The notes: generated from the letters alone by a model not told the origin. A stretch of 64,000 nucleotides of DNA from Pyronema omphalodes (GCA_024516155.1 JAJJXM010000065.1:1-64000), one strand, 5' to 3'. Positions 1 through 12,496 are shown, numbered from the stretch's first letter. Numbers and translations are program-made.

Positions 1-2289
1 GCACTGGGATGAAGTTCAATATGAATGGCCTAGTTGACAATTGTCACCTTCTTTTCTTATCGAATAAGCTGGACGATGGTGGCATCACCACGTTAGTCTG
101 GGATATTTACAGTGAAAGATACCACTCAAACAAATATCGGGGCTGGAGCACTGAGAGTCCGGGTAGCTGATGTTCGATGTTTTTTTCATACAAAAACAGT
201 ATACTTCTCTACAGCGAGAGCTTATGAACTAGCGAATTGTGGCCAGTACAGGTTATGGCGTGGTCGGAGCAGTTAATAGATTTTCGTAATGTTGGAAACT
301 TAGGTTGACACCTCGGAGAGCTCAGATGGGGGATTGTAAGTATAGATATTTTTAAGTGCCAAATAACGAATCAAGATACGCTGGCTAGGATAAAATTATT
401 TCTTACTGTAGGTTGCCTAGTTGATCAACTATGTCCTGAAGATATTCAGCTGTCACAAAATCACGAAGTCTTTTAGCCTCACCAATATCACTGGGCGAGC
501 CTAGTTCATGAGCATACTCACCATGTTTTTGCATCCTCCCGGAGGATGACAGCTGTGAATTCCATCGAAACAAGCACTGGTACTATTGGAACGTACTGCT
601 AGTAGCAAGTAGCAACCAGTGATAAAAGCCATAAAACTGGCCTGTTCATACATTAAGATATTTGCTGCATCTAGACCCTCAGGTACAATAAATGTAAACG
701 AGTGTAAAGAAGCTAGGGAATGAGGTGAATACCCCCCCCCCCCCTTCTTCCCCCCCCTCTTCCCCCCCCCCCCCTTCTTCCCCCCCCCCCCCCCTTCTTC
801 CCCCTCTACCCCGCGATTCCTCCTTATATTCAACGAAATATCCATCGTGGGGAACTCCTTCTATATAGCTCTTAGTATATCCATGCATCTGAGACTTCAT
901 AATTGCCCATCCATAATACGAAGGAACCCTGTCATGGGGGTACGTCAATAGGGCGACTGTACTGCGCACTACTCCTCACCTTGAACTCGGTAACCATTCC
1001 GAACCAGTCATGTAGAGCATTAACTACCGATGCATCTTACCAGATTGCAATTATATGTACATCATCAGGTCCATATATTGCTGTTTGCTGGCTTACTTCA
1101 TGCTGTGCCACTTGATGTCGAGTGTACGCCAACGTGGTGTATGCAAAAACAGCTTTGATAACTCTGTTTCAATTTTCGTTGGTTGTTTGGACAGGGCTAA
1201 GGGTTAAGGGTATTCCGGAATCCGGATTCGATGGCGCCAATTTTGACAGCTCGATGCTCACTTCATGACTCTAGCTCCATCCACTTTTGAACACTGGTCT
1301 CTGAGAACCAATAATCACTCTCTGTGCCACCATCTCAAGTATCATGACATCTTCGTTGAAGTTCCAGGCCTACGGAAAAACGTGTTTCCGGGGACAAACA
1401 CGAAAGTCCGATGGATAATCAGGGCCCTTCCGAATCAGCAGCATCATCATCGTTGTGGGAACGCATCATCGTCAGGTCCCTTTGCCTTGTTTGTTAGCCC
1501 AAGGCTAGATGATACTAACCAAGCCACCATCTCCAACTTCAAACACCAACGAGAAGAGCTGCAAAGGCGATGAGCTGTAAGTTTGTACCGGGGAATTTAG
1601 TGGGGTACTTGGTGGGGGTTTATTCCTCTTTAAGATAGCGGGGCGACCGGACCGCCGCGGTTTGCGGGAGAGCTATTTCTAATTACCCCTTTTGGAGGGC
1701 TAACATCTCCGTTACGTCATAGTCATAACCTCCAAGCTTCGACAAGCTTCACCATTCCCCATGAATTTCAAAAGTTTATTGATCATCTGTCTTAGAGTTC
1801 GGTTTTGCAAAGGGTAGTTGCCTTTATTATATTTCATCTTATTTCATCTTCGGAGGAGAGGATAAAATGATTGGTAGTGCACGAGAAGACGTGCAATATG
1901 CTTTCAATTCGCTCACTCGTTTCACCTGTTTTGCTCAATAAAGAAGGCTCTCCAGATTTCTCGGAGAAACAGCTGGTGACTTGGTAGGGAATGCCGACAT
2001 ATTCCGCGTCTTGGATGTGGATCATGGCCGAATAAAGATGGCATCCCCAATGAACCCCGCATCGGATACCCCGCACTAGGGATTCGGATGATCTTTGGTG
2101 AGCTGCCGAGTCTTCTTTGGCTGGGGCCCTTGTCGTGGAGATTGTAGATATAATTACCTTTGCTTCTCCTCTGTTCTGTTCACGGAATTTCATTTTTAAA
2201 CCAGCTCGCCTCCAGCTCTACACACCACCCACTAGCCGGCCTCCTCTATCACATCTCTCTAGTTTCAATACCCCACCACGACCACCAAA
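1..2289. other. Gene-poor left flank
   Basis: No convincing coding region is seen. Short open frames lack family features. A C-rich low-complexity tract lies near 730-805. The last part (about 2200-2289) is a pyrimidine-rich leader running into the HAD gene's ATG. Confidence 0.6.
731..805. repeat. Poly-C tract interrupted by TTC
   Basis: Runs of 7-14 C are separated by TTCTTC or TCTTC interruptions over about 75 bp. Open frames across it read as poly-Gly/Glu on the minus strand and are artefacts of the repeat. Confidence 0.9.
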
Positions 2290-3033
2290 ATGCCCCAGAT
2301 CACACACATTCTCTTCGACTGCGACAATACCCTCGTCCTCTCCGAGGACCTCGCCTTCGAAGCATGCGCAGAAGTCGCCAACCAGGTCCTCCAGGCCCAC
2401 AACATCCCCACCCGCTACACGGGTCCCCAGCTTATTACCGATTTCGTCGGTATGAACTTTCGGGGAATGTTGAAAGCGCTTTCCGAGAAATACAACCTCA
2501 CCATCTCTCCTGAAGATGAGGAGACCTACGTCAAGCAAGAGGAGGACCAAGTCATTGCGACCCTATCAGCTAAAGCTCAATCGTGTATCAATGTCGACCC
2601 AGAGCTAGAGTCACTGGCGAAGGAGAAGAAGTACAACCTTGCTGTGGTTTCTAGCTCAGCGAAGAGGAGAGTCGTCGCTTGCCTTCAGAAAGTTGGACAG
2701 AATAAGTTCTTCCCGGATGATGTTGTCTTCTCCGCTGCAACCTCGTTGAACCCTCCGACCAGTAAGCCGAATCCCGCGATCTATATCCATGCCTGTAAAG
2801 AGCTGGGTACAGAGCCGGCGATGTGTGTTGCCGTCGAGGATTCCGTAAGTGGAACGAAGTCTGCTGTTGGTGCAGGAATCCCGACGATTGGATATGTTGG
2901 AAGTTACCACGGAGAGGAGAAGCAGAAGGAGATGAGTGCGCAGTTGTTGAAGCACGGAGCGAAGAATATTATGGTTGATTGGACTGAGTTTAGAAGCAAG
3001 TTGGCGGAGATTGAGAACGGGGCAAGGCTATAG
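2290..3033 (+). CDS. HAD-superfamily hydrolase (beta-phosphoglucomutase/phosphatase-like)
   Basis: Single-exon gene of 247 aa. It should be a soluble phosphatase or phosphomutase-like hydrolase. Motif I is FDCDNTLV near residues 9-16, with D10 as the expected nucleophile and D12 as general acid. Motif II is the serine run in AVVSSS, motif III the lysine in SKPNPAIY, and motif IV is VEDSVSGTKSA. The segment between motif I and motif II is the alpha-helical cap expected for subclass I. DNT replaces the more common DGT, which is tolerated in the family. The length is typical. The ATG follows a pyrimidine-rich leader with AAA just before it. The substrate cannot be told from sequence. The next gene on the same strand starts 520 bp downstream. 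Confidence 0.93.
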   Translation: MPQITHILFDCDNTLVLSEDLAFEACAEVANQVLQAHNIPTRYTGPQLITDFVGMNFRGMLKALSEKYNLTISPEDEETYVKQEEDQVIATLSAKAQSCINVDPELESLAKEKKYNLAVVSSSAKRRVVACLQKVGQNKFFPDDVVFSAATSLNPPTSKPNPAIYIHACKELGTEPAMCVAVEDSVSGTKSAVGAGIPTIGYVGSYHGEEKQKEMSAQLLKHGAKNIMVDWTEFRSKLAEIENGARL

Positions 3034-3554
3034 GCGGTTATGGGTGACGGAACGCGAGGAGTTGTACGGAACGCGGCGGAGTTTTATGACAGATTATGAT
3101 TGATGTGATACCCTTTTGTTTATTTTCTTTTTAGCTATTTTTACAATTCTTAAGCTGTTATTTATTACTTTAAATTTCATATAAAATCAAAATAACATTT
3201 GATTTCTTCAATTTTCATCGCAGCCACGGTTATCACCCGAAATCCCTCAAACTCCTGAATGATGATCACCGTCCACCCCCTCCCCGCCCCACAACTGACA
3301 GGTGGTGATCGACAGCTGTAGTACATGATGCCCAACCGAACTCCCAAAATCGGCGGCACCGTTACCGTCGATCGTTCATCACATGATAAACCCAGCCATC
3401 TGCATCACCGGTGACATCTGCGGGGTGTTCACAGTACGTAGATAGAAAATGCGGGCGCGTACAACTACAACTCTTGCGTCGATCCATCATCATCTACGAA
3501 CCACAAACCACCGCGATATCCAGCCGTAATTTTCGTTCAATATTAAACGTCCAG
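3034..3554. other. Spacer between HAD gene and arsenite methyltransferase gene
   Basis: AT-rich 3' region of the HAD gene followed by the promoter region of the methyltransferase gene. No gene seen. Upstream in-frame codons before 3555 do not resemble the family N-terminus. Confidence 0.6.
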
Positions 3555-4891
3555 ATGGAGCCCGTTAATCCTTCAACACCAGATGCCGATCCAACAACCC
3601 TCATCAAAACCCACTACACCTCCCATGTTCGCTCCCAAAGCGCATCGTCAGACTCACACAATAGAGCTGTCGCCTCCGCATTCGGATATACCCCCAATGA
3701 TCTCGCTTCTATTCCCTCGACTGCAAATTTGGGGGTTAGTTGTGGGAACCCGCTTGCTAGGGCTGGGTTGAGAGAGGTATGTTCGTTGACAGTCTTGATT
3801 CTCTCAACAGGGGAAGGACGTCCTAAAATCATTTCATCAAAACTTCTGTTATGCCGGGCGGTGTGAGAGGTGTTTGTGATTATAAAGCCAAAGCCTCTGA
3901 TCTGTAGCACAGATAGATAAGAAGCTGAGAGAGAAGCCGAGAAGCTGACATGACCTACTGTGGCAGGGCGAAACACTCATTGATTTCGGCTGCGGAGCAG
4001 GATTAGATTGTTTCCTTGCCTCACCTCGAGTCGGAAAACCAGGACGAGTAATCGGTGTCGATATGACAACTTCAATGCTTGAGCTTGCTGAACGGAACCG
4101 GAAATTAGGCGGGTACGAAAATGTTGAGTTTGTATGTTCTATTTTATATTGCCGTCCTTCATGAGAGTTATATCTAGGTTTTTGAAGTTCATTTATATAA
4201 ACCATTGGGAATATATTGCTAACGAGATGTTGGTGTGATTGTTATTATCACCTAGATAAATGCAAATATCACTTCTCTACCCCTACCCGCTGGAATAGCC
4301 GACATAATCACTAGCAACTGCACGATAAACCTAGTCCCCCATGCTCAAAAGCCAATTGTATTCCAGGAGACATTTCGACTTCTCCGACCTGGTGGGAGAC
4401 TGGCGGTTTCGGATATATTAGCGAAACGAGATTTCCCAGAGGCACTAAGGAATGATGTGGGCTTGTATGTTGGATGTGTGGTGGGTGCTAGTGAGGTAAG
4501 GGAATATGAAAAGTGGTTGAGGGAGGCGGGGTATGAAGGTAGGTGATGTCCATGATGATTGAGAGAGACTAGACAGGGGACATTGCTGATGAATGGTGTG
4601 GACAGACATCTTTATTATTGATACGGAAAAGGATTTGAATATTTATAAGGAGGTGGGAATATTGGATATGGCGGATGGGAATACAGATAGAGACACGAGA
4701 TTACTACCGGAAACACAAACTGGTATGTTGTTGAAGTTAATGAAGCAGAGATACTAATATATCTAGATTGTTGCGGAGTAACCAAACGTATTGAAAATAC
4801 GCTGCAGATATCCGGTAATAGACTGGCTGATGTCGATTTGAACGAGTATGTTGGCGCGTATCAGATTTTCGCAATCAAGCCCGATGCATAG
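3555..4891 (+). CDS. Arsenite S-adenosylmethyltransferase (As3MT/ArsM family)
   Basis: Five exons: 3555-3776, 3967-4131, 4256-4538, 4606-4722, 4767-4891; 303 aa. It should methylate trivalent arsenic with SAM in the cytosol. The SAM site is LIDFGCGAGLDC (about residues 78-89), followed by GRVIGVDMT. Conserved cysteines are visible at C63 (GVSCGNP), C151 (SNCTINLVP) and C203 (YVGCVVGA), plus the C-terminal DCCGVTK motif of the family. The first cysteine of algal and animal enzymes has no counterpart: there is no Cys before residue 63. Enzymes of that kind are expected to act on monomethylarsenite rather than arsenite, which is inference here. All introns are GT..AG (44-190 bp). It is convergent with the SNF2 gene. 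Confidence 0.9.
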
Positions 4892-5303
4892 AATCGGTTG
4901 ACTTATGCGATTGGGGGTATTGAACCTTGTACATAGATCTCCAAAGTATTGCGATTCTCATGCTTCTTTTAATACTCCATTTCGATTTTGCTAACCTAAT
5001 TACTCTATTGATTGGTCTCTAATGATAAGTATATCTGTATGACCTCTCCCTCTCCATCATACCTAGTAACTCGTGAAAGCGACCATGAAAAAATTCCATA
5101 ATTACCAATTCTTGTCAATCGCAACATCTCAAAACTTCTCTCCTTAACGGTACAGTAAAAACAAAGCCAGTACAGTTATGATCCAATAAATCTCTTTCGT
5201 AGTCCAAACAAACACTTTAACAGTCAATCCAAAAACTTTGTCGCCATTCCTGAACGTAGATACCCAGAGCTATTGTGGAATCAATGATAGAATGATTGAG
5301 CCC
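4892..5303. other. Convergent 3' intergenic region
   Basis: AT-rich sequence between the stop codons of the methyltransferase (+) and the SNF2 remodeler (-). It presumably holds both polyadenylation regions. No gene seen. Confidence 0.6.
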
Positions 5304-8300
5304 CTATGCTTCGATAGATAAATCGACATCAATGACTTCATGATGTTGCTCCTTCTTCATTTTTCTGGGCTTGGCCACCTTGGCTGCTGTAGACTTCCTC
5401 TTTCTCTTCTTCCCGGAGGGATTCTCAATAATCATCGAATCCGGCTCATCAAACGGCGTAGCAACCTCTGATCCTTCCACCGTAGTTCCTCCAGTGGTGA
5501 GCTCAGCTGCATCTCGTCTCTCCTTCTCCTCTGCCCACTCCTTCTCCATATCCTGACAAAGCTTTCTCGCATCGTCGTCGACCTGGTGACGGTAAACACA
5601 GTGCTCACACTTAATGAAGAAAGCTTGATCGATGGTTCCGAAGCCAAGGAGTTGGAATTCTGGTAGGGTGTCGCCGACAATCTCAATCTTATCCCAGTTG
5701 AGGCAGTCTTCACAGTAACCATTCTCGCACCAGCGACACCGGAAGATTAAACCACCAGCGTTGGCGGTCTTCTGTTCGCATTCTACACACTCATGTTGAG
5801 GACAGTAAAAGGATGCGAGCTTGCCGTCGAGCCGGGGAATAAAGGCTTCTGGAAGACATTCCCGATGGTAGGTACGGGGACAACCGGTACAGGTGTGAAG
5901 CTCCCCACCATCGTAGCAGACTTGACAATGTTCCTGATGTTCGATGGCTTTGCGCTTGCGCTTGGCAGGTTCTGCTAGTCGAGGATCTTTGCCGGCGAAA
6001 GTCTTCACGGCTTCCCACTATTGATTGTATTAGCATTGTCAGAGATGATCAGATAAAAATATTTACCTCGTTGTTGCCTATAGTCTCCTTCAACACAGCG
6101 TGTCCGCCAATCATAACCACCCGCTCCATTCCTGCCCTTCTAGCCTCACGAGACCACTCCTGAGCAATCTCCCTGTTGGAAGTCAATGTTTTTTCGTGGG
6201 TCTTGCCCTCAAAGACACGAGACTCAACACGCTCCATCTCCGACAACCACTTCTTCTCTTCCTCTGCATTACCCTCTTCGCCCTTAACATTGTTCTCCAT
6301 TTCCTTCTGGTAGTCGCGACACTTCTGAATGGTGGTTTCCCAGTCCCATTGCAACATTTCGGTAGGGTCAATCTCCGGTCTTACAATAGCACGGGAACCA
6401 GAGCGAACAAGTGCCATCAACTGGCCAGAAGTAAGGGTGGGCAAATCATCCTCAGCCTCCCCACTTGGCCCGGAAGCAGCAATCTCAGAGTGAATGTTAC
6501 GCATAGACTCGGTGACCTTGGCGGAGAGGTACAGCTTCTTGCGAATACGTCCCATCATCTGCTCCTCAACAGTACCCTGGGTGATTAAACGGTAGATGGT
6601 GACAGGGTTAACTTGTCCAATACGATGGGCACGCGCCTGGGCTTGGAGATCGGCTTGGGGGTTCCAGTCTGTATCGAGCATTACAACATCTGATGCGGAG
6701 GCTAAGTTGATACCGAGACCACCTGCGCGGGTGGAAATCATCATAACCTTGTATGTTGGGTCGGTGTTGAATAGTCTGATAGCGAGATTTCGGCGAGCAC
6801 GAGGGGTGGTGCCGTCCAAACGTCCATATTTGAATCTGGTACCGTCACCACCCTTCATGTGAAGGAAGTCTTCGCAGATATCAATCATCTTGGTGAATCC
6901 AGAGAAGACAAGAACCTTCTTTCCTTGCTTGATACACAGCTCTTCGATGAGTTTATCGAGGAAAATCATCTTGGTCGATGCGAGCATGAGAGTAGAATTA
7001 CGGTCGTCAACATCCTCGGGGTCGGCGTTGGGGAGAAGATAGGGGTGGTTGCAGCACTTGCGAAGTTGCATGAGCAAGTTCATGAGTTTTCTCCATTTGC
7101 CGTCGCTGGAAGAACTCTCGGCTTCAACCTGCTCAACAATTCTACGAGTCTCGGCCCATTCGCCACCCTTGAAGTCTTCGAGGTCCTCTTGCCTGGCAAT
7201 TCCGCCTTGGATGGCTTCCTTGGACTCCTCCTTGACATCGTCCGTGCACTTATCTTTAGACTGTGAGAACAGTCCTTCCAATAACCCCTTGTCCATTCGG
7301 GTCAACAGTCGTCGATACCAGAAGCGCTGCATAGGTGAGAGAGGTAGGTACATTTCGACTTCAGTCTTCTTGGGAAGATCAAGGTTAACACCAACACTCT
7401 CCTTCATACGTCTCAGCATGACCAATTCAAGAAGCCCTCTAGCCTTATCCATAACACCGAGGTCGTTCTTTCCAAGGGTGAGATCAAACGCATCCGAAAA
7501 GAGCTTTGAGGTATTCTCTCCGAAGACATCTGGGTAAAGCCAATGAAGGAGAGCCCATAACTCTGTGAGGTTGTTCTGCAGAGGCGTTCCAGTAAGGATG
7601 AGACGGTATTCAGCCGCAAGACTCTGAAGCGAGACCGAAATATTGGTCTTATCGTTCTTGATCTTGTGCCCTTCATCCAATACAACGTATCGCCAGACGA
7701 AAGCCCGGCGGAACCATGACTTTTCGCGGTCAAAGACCTCGTAGCTTGTGACAACAACATCATAACCGCGTCCTTCACCCGCATGATCATCGCTACCGAA
7801 GATTTCTCCACTCTCCGCAACCTTCTTCAGTCTAGCACGCTCTGTGCTAGGCCCATGAAATCGCAAAACACGCAGGTGGGGCGTCCATTTTTTGCACTCT
7901 GAAACCCAGGAAGAAAGTACAGAGAGAGGGCAAACAACCAGGAAAGGGCGCTGGTGACCTTCGGGAACCGGCTCGTAAGTAGTGAGGTAGGAGAACAACG
8001 AAAGAGTTTGCTGAATACAATTAGTACAACAACACAATCATGGAGATTATATGCACCAACCAGTGTCTTTCCCAGTCCCATCTCGTCTCCCAGTACACCT
8101 CCCATTCCATTCCTGTACAACCAAACCAAGAATGATAGACCAGACAATTGGTAGGGTTTCATGGTGGCCTTGACGTGCTCTGGCTGCTTCTCCAAAAGCT
8201 CGTAGGGGACAATCTCACGAGGAACGTAGGGGATTGGAGCAGCAGGTGCGGCCTTGCATTCAAGTGGTTTGGCATTTTCTCTAACCTCAACGGTGACCGG

Positions 8301-9212
8301 GGCTGAACCAGCTTCGGCGGTGGCAGACTCTGCGGTATTGGATATGGAGGTAGGTTGTGAGATAGGTTCTGCAGTGATGGTCTCTGTAGCATTTGTTTTA
8401 GAAGCATCAGCATCCTCTTTCGCAGCCTGCTCCTTGACCGGTTCTTCGGATCTCTCATTCTTTTCTACCATCTTGGAAATGTAGTTCCTTTCCGGTAGTA
8501 GAGGCTCGAACAGGCTTCTATACTTGATGTAGAAGGCATCTCTCTTCCGCTTCGTTTCTTCCAGACTAAACCGGATTTCCCCACGTAAAGTCATCTCTTC
8601 TAGATCATTTTCCTCTTGCTGAATATTACCCTCAGCAGCAGGTTGAATGGTGCACGTCTTCTTGGTCTTCGTACAGCGACCACAGCGTGGTTGTTTTCTG
8701 TCACACCTGACACGGGCGTCACGACACGCCTGGCATGCCCGCACACCATTGACAACCCGTTTTGAAACGGTCTTCTTGTTCTTGGAGGCTTTATTCGATT
8801 TGGTTGATCGTCGTCTGTTGGAGAGAGCGAGATCGGTATCGACGTAGTCTGCCCGATTAGCAGGAGCGGTAAGGGATTTCCTCGGTCTCAAAGACTTTCC
8901 AATCTCTGCACCTCGCTCCGCTTCTGGTTCCTCGGGAGACTCGGGCTCGTCATCGTAGTCATTCTCGCTGTCCGAGCGTCCGTTGTCCTCGTCGGATGAT
9001 TCTGCGTAGGTAGCAACGTGGGATCGCCGAGTCCGAAGGGTGTGAGAGCTTGGAACATCTGCCGGAGTGGATTTCGGAGTAGATATCACCTTTGCTTTCG
9101 GAGTAGATTTTACGACAGCTGGTGCAGGAACATAGGGTTTCGGGGCGACTTTGACGCGTGATGAAATTCGTCGGGATGAAGCCTCGGTGGTAGACGCGTC
9201 GGCATCAGCCAT
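5304..9212 (-). CDS. SNF2-family chromatin remodeling ATPase with Zn2Cys6 and PHD fingers
   Basis: Three exons: 9212-8061, 8010-6067, 6017-5304; 1269 aa. Nuclear DNA-translocating ATPase. Residues 1-150 are basic and disordered. A canonical Zn2Cys6 cluster follows (C160, C163, C170, C177, C180, C187). The Walker A motif [10 protein letters not shown] (375-384) ends exactly at the first splice junction, and exon 2 resumes with [14 protein letters not shown] (about 496-500) is the DEAH box, then [15 protein letters not shown], and the helicase C motifs RAGGLGIN and RAHRIGQ. Exon 3 holds a PHD finger (about 1063-1104), a second Cys-rich finger (about 1109-1137) and a KKRKRK nuclear signal. The two introns are 50 and 49 bp. 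The ATPase core resembles the ISWI/LSH side of the superfamily, but the orthologue is not assigned. A DNA-binding cluster and a histone reader in one remodeler is unusual. Confidence 0.93.
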
Positions 9213-10171
9213 CGCGCTGGTATCGAGTTAGGCGATATTGAGGTATAGACTCGGAGATGGTATGGGATGTTAATATGGGAAAGAGGCGTTTTTGCGCGAT
9301 GCAAACACTGGAATTTTCAGCTGTTTGATGCGAAAAAGGAGATCAGCACGCGTTTCTTCCTGACACGCTTCAACTTTTTGCTGAGAAACGATAAAAGACT
9401 GACCAGGTATTTAGCGCGCCAAGGCGTGTGACCATCATTAACTGTCACTCGATCCTGCGTATTTGGGCTTTTAAATCAAGGGTTAGAGCGCCTCATCAGG
9501 TGGTTTCGAACATAAGAACAGAATACCCGGGGTTTTTAGTTCCCAGATGGGCCTTCGAGGCCTCAAACGGTATATGATCCGATATGATATCATGGTTTTC
9601 TGTGGATCGTTCAGCTTTTGTGTATTCAATTGGATTTCTTTCGTCTTATTGCTCTCGGTAAATTTTCAATCCCAATGAGATGGTCGCGGTGATCAAATTG
9701 TGTTCTTCATTTCTTTGTGCTGTTGGTGATTTCTCTGACCAAATACCTTTCCACAAAATGATGCGTTTTAGTACGAATTCGGAAACCAGGCACAATTTGC
9801 ATATAGACTTTATAGCCATTGGGCATCGGTGATATCAACCCTGGACACGGAACGTAGAAAACTTCCTCATGATACTGCAAGTTCTTCCGAGGCCAATATA
9901 GCATTCGAAGTATAAATCTGTCTTGAAAGTCCCTTACCACAACAGTAATATCTAAGTCTCTCGGCATTTTAATTGAATAATACACTAGCGTATATATCTC
10001 AGCTACTCGTGCCAAGATGGCGGATGCATACAGTCGTCACGTGGTGCGACAGTTCCTGGAGAGTAGCTTTCCAGTACTGAAGAATGAAACAGCTTACACC
10101 GGTGGAGTGTCATCCACTCGCTTCGTCTTCCACTTCAAAATTTTCAGAATAATCAACTCAGCCATTAATCA
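9213..10171. other. Intergenic region between SNF2 gene and acyl-CoA-synthetase-like gene
   Basis: Divergent promoter region. The only possible gene is the weak 102-aa frame on the minus strand at 9707-10015, listed separately. Confidence 0.5.
9707..10015 (-). CDS. Possible small hypothetical protein (102 aa)
   Basis: Unrecognised. An intact ATG-to-stop frame with fairly ordinary composition: hydrophobic and aromatic residues are spread throughout, including LRMLYWPRK and FYVPCPGL. A second in-frame ATG lies at residue 17 (MPRDLDITVV). No signal peptide, membrane segment or known motif is visible. It lies in a divergent promoter region, so it may simply be a chance frame. Expression data or homologues would be needed to accept it. 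Confidence 0.25.
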   Translation of the reverse strand: MARVAEIYTLVYYSIKMPRDLDITVVVRDFQDRFILRMLYWPRKNLQYHEEVFYVPCPGLISPMPNGYKVYMQIVPGFRIRTKTHHFVERYLVREITNSTKK

Positions 10172-12496
10172 ATGGATGGTTTTATGAGATTGATAAGCCA
10201 TGACCCTCCCCCTCGTGAAAGTCCAATAATTCGGTTTTCCGACGAGTTGAAGGCGCCTATTTCGCAATATTTAGGCCTGGAGTCAACATCAGCACTATTC
10301 ACTCATGCGGTTGGACAATTCACTGACAACCGCTGCGTCGGGTATCGGAAGGTCGTTGGGCATGTTCTCGAGACACGGTTACTTGGTGATTGGCAGTACT
10401 ACACCTACAAGGAGGTTGGAAGACGTGTGCGGTTGTTGGCGGCGGGATTAAAGAAGTTGTTAAAAGGTGGCAACGTCAATCGACTTTACATGGCCGCTTC
10501 GAATAGGTAAGTCCGTTCAGGTGCATATGGGAATCCTAGCTTGCTTATTAATTTTGAGTTTTCAGTTGTATCTGGTTCATGTTGTCGCATGCAGCACCAA
10601 TGGCGTCTATCGAATTGATTTGTGTCAACCCTCGGCTGAGTCAACAAGAGCTTTCGCATACACTTACCCATGTAACCGCAACAGCAGTATTTACCGAAGG
10701 CGCATTTATGTCACGACTGCTTACGCCATTAATCGAATGTCCACACGTTCGTCTTATTGTCTATAACTCCACGTCAGAGGTCGATGCAGATAGAGAAGCC
10801 ATACAGAGAGAAATCCAGTTACTAAAGGTTGGATTAGGTAGGAATACACAAATTATCAGCGTGAAGGAACTGTGTGCAATTGGGCTAGAGGTTCTGGATA
10901 TTACACCACTGAATGGACCAATTGATAAAGACGGAACTTGGGGTTACCTCTACTCAAGAACACTGAATGAACAAGAGCTACCAATACCGGATAGAATTAC
11001 CAATGCCCAGGTTGTCGCTGGAGGTGATTATTATCGCTATGCTCTTCTTTTACTACCAGCAGCTAACTTCATCACAGTTTCCTCTATGCATCACGCACTA
11101 AGTTCCGGGTTGCTGAAGGATGACACCTATCTATCATATCTCCCCCTCTACTTTAGACTTGAGTACAACCTTGTCAATGCACTGTTTCTCTCTGGGATAA
11201 CTATTGGTTTTGGAACCGATGTTGATACTTACCTGCTATCTGCGCCCTTTAATTCTAGAATATGTCCGGCAAGCTATGGCGATATTCAATCTTTTCAACC
11301 ATCCATTCTTTTCGGGATAAAACCTTGGTGGGATATCATGCATAAAAAGCTTCTCAAAACGCTATCAAAACGGCCACAGGATCAACAAAAGCAGTTTTGG
11401 TATTACATCGAGAAGAAGAGAGGCGCAGTTGCAGGAATACTTCCAACTATGGTTCCTATTTCCCATCTCTGCGAAAAATGGGGGTATATCTCGGAAATCC
11501 GAAGTGAATTCTTTGGTGAACGTATACGATGGATTGGCGTTACCTGTTCCATGATGACTAATGAACAACGAGAGTTCCTTGGCTTGGTCTTCGGTGGGCC
11601 TAGAGGTGTCATGGTACAAGGATGGCCATTAACCAATATTAACTGGTGATATTCATGTCTCGTCTTGGTACACTGCTGTATACTAACGCCTTGTGCAGCG
11701 ATATTACGTTCATGGATTCGCAACATCATAGCCGAATAGGCCTAGGTCGACCCTTGCCGTCAATAGAGATCAAATTAGTTACAGGAAAGCATGAATCTGC
11801 TCAGAAACGACGAGGTGTGTTCCGTGGCCAAATTCACATCCGCGGGCCTTCCTTGGTTTCGACAGCAGCCGGCTCTACTGGTATCAAATCTCCCAATCCA
11901 GAAGAGTGGATACCAACTGGAAGAATTGGAGAGTGGGATACGTCAGTTCGGTCCCTTCAAGTGATCGATAGTCCCATAGATTTGAGGAAACGACATCTTG
12001 GGGAATATGTACCTGTCGAGAAACTCGAAGCAATTTACAAAAAGGTTGAATACGTTCGAGACTGCGTTCTCTTTCATTCATGGAAATCTGCTGAACTTTG
12101 CGGGATATTTAGTAAGTCTCTATAGAAACGCTAAGAGTAGGTTCATAGCAGTGTTTCTGACAATTTGTAGGCATGAATGAAATTTCTCTTCGGAGATTTT
12201 TTCATTCCAGGTTCGACGACGATTTACTCCGTCTCGAGATTGGCCGCGATTTGAAAAAGCATGGCCATAACGAGGGTCTCGTGGAGTTTGAACTTGTGGG
12301 TCCACTACTAATGGTTTATGAGTCATGGGATAAAAGTTTTCGACATTCGGACGGCAGTATTGACAGGGACAAGATAATTTCAAAATACAAAACTCAAATC
12401 GAGGTAAGCGTGTACTCATGTTATATCACTCAGACTCAGCTTCAGCAGCTAACATGACTGGGTGCCTAGGACGTCATATTGATCTCGAATTACTAA
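10172..12496 (+). CDS. Long-chain acyl-CoA-synthetase-like protein, probably catalytically dead
   Basis: Five exons: 10172-10506, 10566-11645, 11699-12111, 12171-12403, 12470-12496; 695 aa, the normal length for fungal FAA-type ligases. Family landmarks are present: SHAAPMASIEL near 119-129, YLSYLPLYFRLEYN near 300-313, the region before VMVQGWPLTN, and GEYVPVEKLEAIY in the C-terminal domain. The key catalytic motifs are not. Where the ATP-binding YTSGTTGxPKG loop should sit (about 262-280) the protein reads GGDYYRYALLLLPAANF. The hinge/ATP motif TGDxGEW has become TGRIGEW, and the RKK segment is disrupted. All five splice junctions and the reading frame are intact. It is either a pseudoenzyme or a gene in early decay; fatty-acid activation is unlikely. 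Confidence 0.75.

Noticed and set aside
1834..2193. 119-aa minus-strand frame before the HAD gene
   Set aside because: No domain or family feature, and it overlaps the HAD promoter and leader.
8254..8484. Plus-strand frames inside the SNF2 gene and similar antisense frames in the deacetylase, hydrolase and macro-SirTM genes
   Set aside because: Shadows of real genes on the opposite strand.
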